Origin: B1 sp964355075
GTDB taxonomy: Bacteria; Bacteroidota; Bacteroidia; UKL13-3
Length of the DNA: 64,000 nucleotides
Direction of reading: 5' to 3'
Assembly (NCBI GenBank): GCA_964355075.1
Contig: CAYHCF010000007.1
Location: 1 to 64,000, forward strand
Shown here: positions 45,099-53,271 of the stretch, piece after piece
Numbering within the stretch: position 1 is the stretch's first letter
Layout: each line of letters begins with the position of its first letter
Notes under the pieces: model-generated
Database searches by the model: none
Told to the model about the DNA's origin: nothing
Seen by the model: only the letters and a program-made list of their open reading frames with translations
Made by a program: the position numbers and the translations under genes

Positions 45099-47654
45099 AT
45101 GCTAGCTACCCATACAAAACCTAAAGTACTTTATGTTGATGATGAAGAAGATAATCTTCTTGTTTTCAAATCCTCCATGCGCAGATTTTATGACGTAGAA
45201 ACAGCGGATTCTGCTAAAACGGCTATGGATATTTTAAAAGATAATGAATTTGATATTATCATTTCTGATCAACGAATGCCAAAAGTGAATGGAGTAGAAT
45301 TTTTAAATAACCTGCCTGACGAAACCCGAAGTTTACGCATGATACTTACCGGATACAGTGATGTAGATATTGTAATAAAAGCTCTTAATAAAGGACGGAT
45401 TGACCGTTATATTTCCAAGCCCTGGAAGAAAGATGAATTACAACAGATTATTGATGAAGCGCTGGGTAATAACAGCCACAAAAGAAAAAAGTGGGATACG
45501 CTCAATGAAACTCCGTTAATAGAAAAAGTGGTAGAGAAAAAAACGATCGTAAACCCGGATATAAATGACATTTCCGAAAAATTAAAACAGAAAGAGGTTG
45601 AGAATGATGCATTACAAAAGCAGGTTGATGATGCCTATAAAAATGTTCAGTTATTAAGTGAAATTGGACAGGAAATTACATCCACATTGAACCTGGATGA
45701 TATTTTAAATACTGTTTATGAGAATGTAAATCAATTGATGGATGCCAGTGTTTTTGGAATTGGAACTTATAATGCAGAGGGACAAACAATAGATTATCAT
45801 CTGGCTATTGAAAAAGGGAAACGGTATCAACCCTATAGTCGAACCATGGAGGATAAAAACCAACTCCCGGTATGGTGTATTGAGAACAAAAAGGAAATAT
45901 TTATTAATGATGTTAGTATAGAAAACAAGAATTATATAAAGGGAGTAGTAAAATTAAACCTGGATGATGCGCCCCTGGAAGATGGATCTACTGCTCAGAT
46001 ACCTGTTTCACTCATTTATATGCCTCTACTTATCAAGGAAAAAGTAATAGGCTTAATTACGGTACAATCTTTTAATAAGGACACCTACACGCAATATCAT
46101 CTTAATAATTTACGAAATATTGCCATTTATGTTGCAACCGCGCTGGAAAATGCAAAAGCTTATCAACAAATTGAAGAACATAAAACAGAAATTGAACAGA
46201 AAAATCTTGAACTTGAACAGAAGGTTCAACAACGCACGGAACAGTTGCAACAGCGAAAAGATGAATTGGAAGATACTTTTAGCAAATTAAAATTACTTAC
46301 TCAAATCGGGCAAGAAATTACGTCGACGCTAAACCTAGATAAAATACTTAATACAATATACGAAAATGTTAATCAATTGATGGATGCAAGTGTTTTTGGA
46401 ATTGGTATTTATAATTCTGAAACAGAAATAATTGACTATCGGCTTGCCATTGAGAATGGTCAGCGTTACCAGCCATATACCCGGACGATGGAAGATAAAA
46501 ACCAGTTTCCGGTATGGTGTATTGAAAATAAGAAGGAAATATTTATTAATGATGTGTATAAAGAGTATTCACGTTATATTGGTAAGTATAAAGATGAAGA
46601 AGAAAAAAAAGTAAAGCTCGTTGACGGTTCACTGGAATCAAATCCCTTATCGTTTATTTATATGCCGTTGCTTTTTAACAATCAACCCATCGGCGTTTTA
46701 ACCGTTCAGAGTTTTCGAAAGCACGCTTACAATCAATATCATCTGGATATTCTAAGATCATTGGGTTCGTATATTACCACGGCAATACAAAACGCCAGCT
46801 CATATAGCAAAATGACAGATGCTTTTGAGCAGCTGAAATCGGCGCAAAGCAAATTGGTTGAATCAGAGAAAATGGCCTCATTAGGAGTGCTTACTGCAGG
46901 AGTGGCACATGAGATCAATAATCCGGTAACTTTTATCTCTGGCGGAATCGAATCACTGGAAGATAATTACACAGATATTGAAACCCTGCTTCACGAAATA
47001 AAAAACTTAAAAAATGAAGGGGAAGTGGTAGCACAATGGAAAAAAATTGAAAAGATTAAGATTGAAATTGACCTGGACAGGATTCTGTCGGAGATGAAGG
47101 AATTATTTCAAAGTGTAAAGAATGGGGCTAACCGAACTGCCGAAATTGTTAAAGGACTTCGGAATTTTTCAAGATTAGATGAAAACGATATGAAGCTGGC
47201 AAGTCTGGAAGAAGGCCTTAACAATACATTGGTTATCCTAAATAACAAATTGAAGAATCGAATAACCCTGAATAAAGATTATGGAAATATTCCCTCCATT
47301 GAGTGTTATCCCGGTCAGCTCAATCAGGTATTTATGAATATCCTCAGCAACGCCTGTGATGCCATTGAAGAAGAAGGAGAAATAACGGTAAAAACCTGGA
47401 AAGAAGTTTCCAAAGCCAACGAGGGAAATGAAATGGTTAAAATTATGATAAAAGATAGTGGAATCGGAATGCCGGAAGATGTTAGGGCACATGTTTTTGA
47501 GCCGTTTTTTACCACAAAACCAGTTGGAAAAGGCACCGGTTTAGGATTATCAATATCCTATGGAATTATTGAAAAACATAATGGAACCATTGAAGTTAAA
47601 AGTGAGTATGGAAAAGGAACTGAATTTATCATCACCTTACCTACCCGGATGTAA
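45099..47654 (+). CDS. hybrid histidine kinase, REC-GAF-GAF-HK, copy 3
   Basis: An 851-aa paralogue. Receiver D57 (IISDQRMP), with YISKPWKK as the lysine motif; GAF1 and GAF2 both keep VWCIENKKE; H604 lies in GVAHEINNPVTF, where the other four copies read NPVNF. The ATPase domain has IMIKDSGIGMPED, FEPFFTTKP and GTGLGLSISYG. Its GAF1 has a slightly longer insertion (VSIENKNYIKGVVKLNLDDA) and the catalytic domain has an extra loop (WKEVSKANEGNE). No transmembrane segments. It is preceded by copy 2 and followed by copy 4 after 11 bases. Confidence 0.92.
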   Translation: MLATHTKPKVLYVDDEEDNLLVFKSSMRRFYDVETADSAKTAMDILKDNEFDIIISDQRMPKVNGVEFLNNLPDETRSLRMILTGYSDVDIVIKALNKGRIDRYISKPWKKDELQQIIDEALGNNSHKRKKWDTLNETPLIEKVVEKKTIVNPDINDISEKLKQKEVENDALQKQVDDAYKNVQLLSEIGQEITSTLNLDDILNTVYENVNQLMDASVFGIGTYNAEGQTIDYHLAIEKGKRYQPYSRTMEDKNQLPVWCIENKKEIFINDVSIENKNYIKGVVKLNLDDAPLEDGSTAQIPVSLIYMPLLIKEKVIGLITVQSFNKDTYTQYHLNNLRNIAIYVATALENAKAYQQIEEHKTEIEQKNLELEQKVQQRTEQLQQRKDELEDTFSKLKLLTQIGQEITSTLNLDKILNTIYENVNQLMDASVFGIGIYNSETEIIDYRLAIENGQRYQPYTRTMEDKNQFPVWCIENKKEIFINDVYKEYSRYIGKYKDEEEKKVKLVDGSLESNPLSFIYMPLLFNNQPIGVLTVQSFRKHAYNQYHLDILRSLGSYITTAIQNASSYSKMTDAFEQLKSAQSKLVESEKMASLGVLTAGVAHEINNPVTFISGGIESLEDNYTDIETLLHEIKNLKNEGEVVAQWKKIEKIKIEIDLDRILSEMKELFQSVKNGANRTAEIVKGLRNFSRLDENDMKLASLEEGLNNTLVILNNKLKNRITLNKDYGNIPSIECYPGQLNQVFMNILSNACDAIEEEGEITVKTWKEVSKANEGNEMVKIMIKDSGIGMPEDVRAHVFEPFFTTKPVGKGTGLGLSISYGIIEKHNGTIEVKSEYGKGTEFIITLPTRM

Positions 47655-47665
47655 ATGATTAAAGT

Positions 47666-50212
47666 ATGCAAGTAGTAAACAATAAACCGAAAGTGCTCTA
47701 TGTGGATGATGAAGAGGAAAACTTACTTGTGTTTCGTTCTTCCTTTCGCAGGTATTATGACGTAATGATATCCAGTTCGGCTAAACAAGCCATTGAATTG
47801 CTTCAGGATAATCCGGTTGACGTGATTATTTCAGACCAGCGAATGCCTGAAATAAGTGGCGTAGAATTCTTAAATGACCTGCCTGATAAAGGAGATAATA
47901 TTCGCATGATTCTTAGTGGTTTCAGCGATATAGAAGCTGTAGTGGGCGCCCTGAATTCAGGTAAGGTTTATAAATATATCAGTAAGCCCTGGGAAAAAGA
48001 TGAACTACTGAAAATAATTGATGATGCCATCGATAATTTACATAGCAGAAAATTATTAATTCAACAACAACTGCCTGGAGATCATAATACCTTAACAAAT
48101 CCTTCTTTAAGTAAAGTCACACCGGAGGACGGTGAAGGGGATGTTGAAAACCTGAAAAAACAAGTCAATGAAGCATACGAAAATGTTCAGCTTCTCAGTG
48201 AAATTGGTCAGGAAGTAACCTCAACCTTGAACCTGGATGCAATCCTGAATACGGTTTATGAAAATGTAAACCGACTGATGGATGCTACTGTTTTCGGAAT
48301 TGGGATTTATAATTCTGATAATAACACAATTGATTACCAGTTAGCCATTGAAAAAGGAAAACGGTATAAACCATACAGCAGAACAATGGAAGATAAGAAT
48401 CAATTTCCGGTCTGGTGTATTGAAAACAAGAAAGAAATTTTTATCAATGATGTTTACTCGGAATATTCACGTTATATAAATCAGTATAAGGATCAGGATA
48501 AAGAGGCGATACTGGAAGATGGTACAAAATTCACAGATCCCTTATCATTTATATACATGCCCTTAATGATAAAGGGTCGAATTATTGGTCTCACAACTGT
48601 ACAGTCATTTAATAAAAATGCTTATACCCAATTCCATCTCAATTCACTACGGAACATAGGTATTTTTGTCGCTACGGCTCTTGAGAATGCGAAGGCCTAC
48701 GCACTTATTGAAGAGCAAAAAACAGAAATCGAACAAAAGAATATTGAACTGGAACAAAAGGTGGAGCAACGTACAGAAGAACTCAGGTTGCAGAAAGATG
48801 AGCTTGAAGATACCTTCGGGAAACTGAAATTGCTGACTGAAATAGGTCAGGAGATAACCTCCTCCCTTGATTTAAACAAAATACTTAATACCGTTTATGA
48901 AAACGTGAATCAATTGATGGATGCAAGTGTTTTTGGGATAGGAATCTATCATCCCGAAACAGAAATAATTGACATCCGATTAGCCATAGAAAATGGAAAG
49001 CGGTATCAGCCCTATCAACGAAACATGGAGGATAAAAATGAATTTTCTGTTTGGTGCATTGAGAATAAAAAGGAAATTTATATTAATAATATCGAAAAAG
49101 AATATTCACGCTATATAAAAAAATTCGATCATAAAGTAGTCGTACTGGAAGATGGATCGCAATCGGCGGTGCCCTTGTCATTAATTTATATGCCCCTTTT
49201 GTTTAACAATGAACCAACGGGAATACTTACTATTCAGAGTTTCAGAAAACATGCATATAATCAATATCATTTAGATATTTTGAGATCAATCGCATCTTAT
49301 ATTACAACTGCCATTCAGAATGCGCACTCCTATAGTAAAATGACAGAAGCTTTTGAGCAGTTAAAATCAGCCCAAAGTAAATTAGTTGAATCAGAAAAGA
49401 TGGCATCTCTGGGCGTATTAACGGCAGGTGTTGCACATGAAATAAATAATCCGGTAAATTTTATTTCAGGAGGGATTCAGTCGCTCCAGGAAAATTATAA
49501 TGAGATAGAAATTCTTTTGAAAGACCTTCTTGCTTATCATGAAAATCAGTCGAATGAATTATGGGAAAAGATCTCTGTTCGAAAAGCAGAACTTGCCCTG
49601 GATAAACTTCTGCCCGAAGTTGAAGACTTATTTATGAGTATCCGTAATGGAGCAAAGCGCACAACAGATATAGTAAAGGGGCTGAGAAATTTCTCGAGAT
49701 TAGATGAAACGGATATGAAGAAGGCCAAACTGGAAGAAGGCATTGACAATACCATAATCCTTCTGAATAATAAATTTAAAAATAAAATAGATATACTAAA
49801 AGAATACGGCGACACTCCTGAGATTATGTGTTTTCCCGGGCAGTTGAATCAGGTATTTATGAACATACTTTATAATGCAGCCGATGCAATTAGCCTTCAT
49901 GGAGAGATTAAAGTAAAGACCTGGGTTGAAACGGATACGCTTAAAATCTCCATAAAAGATAATGGAAGCGGAATGCCTGAGGAAGTCAGGTCAAGAATAT
50001 TTGAACCTTTTTACACAACGAAAGAGGTTGGGAAAGGAACGGGTTTGGGCCTTTCTATTTCTTACGGAATTATAGAAAAGCATAAAGGCACAATTGAAGT
50101 AAAAAGTATAGAAAGAAAGGGCTTGTCAATTCAGGAACAGGCAGGCTTGTCTGCCGGAGCTTTAGCGGAGGCAGGAACAGAATTTATCATAACACTACCC
50201 ATAACAAAATAA
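47666..50212 (+). CDS. hybrid histidine kinase, REC-GAF-GAF-HK, copy 4, with C-terminal insertion
   Basis: An 848-aa paralogue. Receiver D57 is present, but the switch threonine is serine (MILSGFSD instead of LTGYSD). GAF1 and GAF2 keep the VWCIENKKE cysteine; H591 is the phosphoacceptor; the N, G1 (DNGSGMP), F and G2 boxes are intact. Unlike all other copies, the last strand is split: after VKSIERKG, 18 residues (LSIQEQAGLSAGALAEAG) precede TEFIITLP. The 54-bp insertion (50123-50176) lies past the G2 box, in the loop before the final beta strand, and may be tolerated. It is followed by copy 5 after nine bases. Confidence 0.92.
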   Translation: MQVVNNKPKVLYVDDEEENLLVFRSSFRRYYDVMISSSAKQAIELLQDNPVDVIISDQRMPEISGVEFLNDLPDKGDNIRMILSGFSDIEAVVGALNSGKVYKYISKPWEKDELLKIIDDAIDNLHSRKLLIQQQLPGDHNTLTNPSLSKVTPEDGEGDVENLKKQVNEAYENVQLLSEIGQEVTSTLNLDAILNTVYENVNRLMDATVFGIGIYNSDNNTIDYQLAIEKGKRYKPYSRTMEDKNQFPVWCIENKKEIFINDVYSEYSRYINQYKDQDKEAILEDGTKFTDPLSFIYMPLMIKGRIIGLTTVQSFNKNAYTQFHLNSLRNIGIFVATALENAKAYALIEEQKTEIEQKNIELEQKVEQRTEELRLQKDELEDTFGKLKLLTEIGQEITSSLDLNKILNTVYENVNQLMDASVFGIGIYHPETEIIDIRLAIENGKRYQPYQRNMEDKNEFSVWCIENKKEIYINNIEKEYSRYIKKFDHKVVVLEDGSQSAVPLSLIYMPLLFNNEPTGILTIQSFRKHAYNQYHLDILRSIASYITTAIQNAHSYSKMTEAFEQLKSAQSKLVESEKMASLGVLTAGVAHEINNPVNFISGGIQSLQENYNEIEILLKDLLAYHENQSNELWEKISVRKAELALDKLLPEVEDLFMSIRNGAKRTTDIVKGLRNFSRLDETDMKKAKLEEGIDNTIILLNNKFKNKIDILKEYGDTPEIMCFPGQLNQVFMNILYNAADAISLHGEIKVKTWVETDTLKISIKDNGSGMPEEVRSRIFEPFYTTKEVGKGTGLGLSISYGIIEKHKGTIEVKSIERKGLSIQEQAGLSAGALAEAGTEFIITLPITK
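50123..50176 (+). repeat. 54-bp in-frame repeat-like insertion inside kinase copy 4
   Basis: Exactly 18 codons absent from the four paralogues. The insert is far richer in GC than its surroundings, contains GGCAG-GCTTGT-CTGCC and CTGCC-N14-GGCAG inverted repeats, and CAGGAACAG recurs at its inside left and across its right edge. GGCTTGTC also occurs twice. It shares CTTTAGCGG with the palindromic element at 10531-10657. Confidence 0.7.
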
Positions 50213-50221
50213 TCCATATTT

Positions 50222-52756
50222 ATGCAAACCGAATATAATAGGCCTAAAATACTCTATGTTGATGATGAAGAGAATAACCTCTTTGTGTTTAAATCATCCT
50301 TCCGCAGATACTATGATGTAACAACGGCAAGCTCCGGACATGAAGCGCTGCAATTACTAAAAGAACAAGCTGTTGATGTGGTTATATCGGATCAGCGCAT
50401 GCCTGAATTAAGTGGTGTGGAGTTTTTGAAGAACATACCCGATGAACTGGAAAGCGTACGTATGATCATGACCGGATATAGTGATATAGAGGCTGTTATT
50501 GATGCGATTAATTCAGGAACCATTCATAAGTACATCAAGAAGCCATGGCAAAAAGAAGATTTGAAACGAACCATAGATGAGGCTTGTCAATACCTTCAAC
50601 TTAAAAAAAATGGGAAAATTGTACCTGTTAATCATTCAGAAGAGAAAATTAATTTCCTTTCGGAGTCGAACCCAACTGAGATAAAAGAAACTGAGGATGA
50701 ATCGGAAATTCAAAATCTGAAAGAAGAGAACCTTCGGTTACGGGAACAGGTGAATGAAGCCTATCAGAATGTTCAATTACTGAGTGAAATCGGACAGGAA
50801 ATTACTTCGACGCTTGACCTGGAAACCATCTTAAATACGGTTTATGAAAATGTGAACCAATTAATGGATGCGAGCGTATTTGGTATTGGCACCTATAATG
50901 TGGAGATGGAAACCATTGATTACCGGTTGGCTATTGAAAAAGGAAAAAGATATCAGCCATACAGCCGCACGATGGAAGATAAAAATCAATTTGCGGTTTG
51001 GTGTATAGAGAATAAAAAAGAGGTTTTTATTAATAATGTAGGTAAAGAATATTCAAAATATATCAAAGATTTTAATGAGATCTCAAGCACCCTGGAAGAT
51101 GGATCAGAATCAGAAGTTGCCGAGTCGTATATTTATATGCCCCTGATGATAAAGGATAGGGTAATTGGGCTGATATCGGTTCAGTCATTTAATAAGAATG
51201 CCTTTACTTCTTACCATTTAAGTGCATTAAGGAATATTGCCATTTTTGTGGCAACGGCACTTGAGAATTACAAGGCATTTCATTTAATAGAAAAGCAAAA
51301 AAATGAAATAGAGCATAAAAACATAGAACTTGAAGATAAGGTTGAAAAACGAACACAGGAGTTACGATTACAAAAAGATGAATTAGAGGGAACCTTCAGA
51401 AAATTAAAATTGCTTACCGAAATCGGTCAGGATATCACTTCAACCTTAAATCTGGATAAAATATTAAATACAGTTTACGAAAATGTAAATCAGTTAATGG
51501 ATGCCAGTATATTTGGAATAGGGATCTACTCACCTGAGGAGAATACGATCAGTTACCAACTGGCCATCGAGAATGGGAAGAGATTTCAGCCATACCGCCG
51601 AACGATGGAGGATAAGAACCAACTACCGGTTTGGTGTATTGAAAACAAGAAAGAAATATTTATTAATGATGTTACGGTTGAGTATTCGAAATATATAAAG
51701 GATTTGGATAAAAGGGTAAGTACATTGGAAGATGGCACCCAATCTCTGGTTCCGCTCTCCTTAATTTACATACCTTTGCTTTTTAATAACAATCCCATCG
51801 GTGTACTTACTGTTCAGGGATTTCGCAAATTCGCCTATAACCAGTATCATCTTGATATTTTAAGATCCTTAGCATCCTATATGACTACTGCAATCCAGAA
51901 TGCGCACTCCTATAGTAAAATGACTGATGCATTTGAACAGTTAAAGTCAGCTCAGAGTAAACTGGTTGAGTCAGAAAAAATGGCCTCTCTCGGTGTGTTA
52001 ACTGCGGGTGTTGCACATGAAATAAACAATCCGGTAAACTTCATTTCAGCTGGAATTGAATCCTTAGCAGAAAATTATGATGAAATAAAAAACGCGCTCA
52101 CCCGAATAAATAAAACCAACCAAAATTTATCTTTTGAAGAGCGGGTGAATTTCATAGATAAATCAATTGATGAACTGAACCTCGAAATACTCTTACCTGA
52201 AATGGAGGACTTAATTGGAAGCATAAAAAACGGTGCAAGCAGAACCACTGAAATTGTAAAAGGGTTACGAAATTTTACCAGACTTGATGAAGATGATATG
52301 AAAATTGCAAATGTGGAAGAGGGAATTGACAATACACTTGTAATATTAAATAACCGTATCAAGGATAGGATTATCGTTACCAAAGAATATGGAAAGCTTC
52401 CTCACATAATGTGTTATCCGGGTCAGTTAAATCAGGTATTTATGAATATAATTTTTAATGCCACTGATGCAATTACCGGCAAAGGAACCATTAAAATAAA
52501 AACCTGGAACGAAGAGGGAAATATAATGATTGCGATCACCGATAACGGACCGGGGATGACCGAAGAAGTGAGATCAAAGATATTTGAACCTTTCTTTACA
52601 ACCAAAGCGGTAGGAAAGGGAACAGGTTTAGGTCTTTCAATCTCATACGGAATAATTGAGAAACACAAAGGAACCATTGAAGTGAAAAGTGAAACCGGAA
52701 TTGGGACTGAATTTATTATTACCATACCCATAAGAGCATACAATGAAAACGAATGA
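50222..52756 (+). CDS. hybrid histidine kinase, REC-GAF-GAF-HK, copy 5
   Basis: An 844-aa paralogue. Receiver with D57 (VISDQRMP), MTGYSD and YIKKPW; GAF1 with QFAVWCIENKKE and GAF2 with QLPVWCIENKKE; phosphoacceptor H599 in GVAHEINNPVNF; ATPase boxes NQVFMNIIFNA, DNGPGMTE, FEPFFTTK and GTGLGLSISYG. The residues after the H box read ISAGIESLAENYDE, and the following helix differs from the other copies. Its last 14 bases overlap the start of the stand-alone receiver gene in a different frame, so the two are translationally coupled. Confidence 0.92.
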   Translation: MQTEYNRPKILYVDDEENNLFVFKSSFRRYYDVTTASSGHEALQLLKEQAVDVVISDQRMPELSGVEFLKNIPDELESVRMIMTGYSDIEAVIDAINSGTIHKYIKKPWQKEDLKRTIDEACQYLQLKKNGKIVPVNHSEEKINFLSESNPTEIKETEDESEIQNLKEENLRLREQVNEAYQNVQLLSEIGQEITSTLDLETILNTVYENVNQLMDASVFGIGTYNVEMETIDYRLAIEKGKRYQPYSRTMEDKNQFAVWCIENKKEVFINNVGKEYSKYIKDFNEISSTLEDGSESEVAESYIYMPLMIKDRVIGLISVQSFNKNAFTSYHLSALRNIAIFVATALENYKAFHLIEKQKNEIEHKNIELEDKVEKRTQELRLQKDELEGTFRKLKLLTEIGQDITSTLNLDKILNTVYENVNQLMDASIFGIGIYSPEENTISYQLAIENGKRFQPYRRTMEDKNQLPVWCIENKKEIFINDVTVEYSKYIKDLDKRVSTLEDGTQSLVPLSLIYIPLLFNNNPIGVLTVQGFRKFAYNQYHLDILRSLASYMTTAIQNAHSYSKMTDAFEQLKSAQSKLVESEKMASLGVLTAGVAHEINNPVNFISAGIESLAENYDEIKNALTRINKTNQNLSFEERVNFIDKSIDELNLEILLPEMEDLIGSIKNGASRTTEIVKGLRNFTRLDEDDMKIANVEEGIDNTLVILNNRIKDRIIVTKEYGKLPHIMCYPGQLNQVFMNIIFNATDAITGKGTIKIKTWNEEGNIMIAITDNGPGMTEEVRSKIFEPFFTTKAVGKGTGLGLSISYGIIEKHKGTIEVKSETGIGTEFIITIPIRAYNENE

Positions 52757-53222
52757 TAAGTACAATATTCTTTATGTTGATGACGAATCAGACAACCTGG
52801 TTGTATTCAAATCAGCTTTCAGGAAATATTATCACATTTTTACCGCCCGCTCAGGTGCTGAAGGGATTGAGATACTGAAGGAAAATGAAATCGGGGTAAT
52901 CATAACCGATCAATGTATGCCGGAAATGACCGGGATACAATTTTTGAAGGAGTTGCCTGAAGAGCCTGAAAACATGCGTATGATCCTTACCGGTTTCAGT
53001 GAATTAGAAGCAATCATTGAAGCCATTAATAGCGGATACGTATATAAATATGTTTCAAAACCATGGAACAAAAATGAATTGAAATCTGTCATTGACGAGG
53101 CAATAAAAGCCTTTGAAAAGAGAATTGAACTCAGGTTAAATTTAAAGAAATCACAAGATCGGATTCAAGAACTGGAACAGAAGGTAATAAAGATGGAATC
53201 CATGCAAGAAAGTTTATCATGA
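52743..53222 (+). CDS. stand-alone receiver protein with coiled-coil tail
   Basis: A 159-aa single-domain response regulator: acidic pair D13-D14, phosphoacceptor D56 (IITDQCMP; the other receivers have DQRMP), T83 (LTGFSE) and K107 (VSKPWNK). After about residue 125 there is a charged coiled coil (KKSQDRIQELEQKVIKMES) and no output domain. It closes the array and overlaps kinase copy 5 by 14 bases. Such proteins serve as phosphate shuttles or sinks, or act through protein contact; which applies here is unknown. Its receiver is closer in look to that of the cyclase gene (YxDDExDNLVVFxSAF) than to those of the kinases. Confidence 0.88.
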   Translation: MKTNDKYNILYVDDESDNLVVFKSAFRKYYHIFTARSGAEGIEILKENEIGVIITDQCMPEMTGIQFLKELPEEPENMRMILTGFSELEAIIEAINSGYVYKYVSKPWNKNELKSVIDEAIKAFEKRIELRLNLKKSQDRIQELEQKVIKMESMQESLS

Positions 53223-53271
53223 TAGTTGGTAATCATTTTACCTTTATCAACGAATTCATGCGATAAGCTTT

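Noticed and set aside
52432..52743. Long open frames antisense to the kinase genes (also at 52075-52383, 49546-49815, 44426-44734)
   Set aside because: They lie opposite the conserved kinase domains, recur at the same place in each paralogue, and are explained by the codon composition of the sense strand.
38750..53222. The repeated kinase genes as an assembly duplication
   Set aside because: The copies differ throughout at the protein and DNA level, have different lengths and different linkers, so they are real paralogues.
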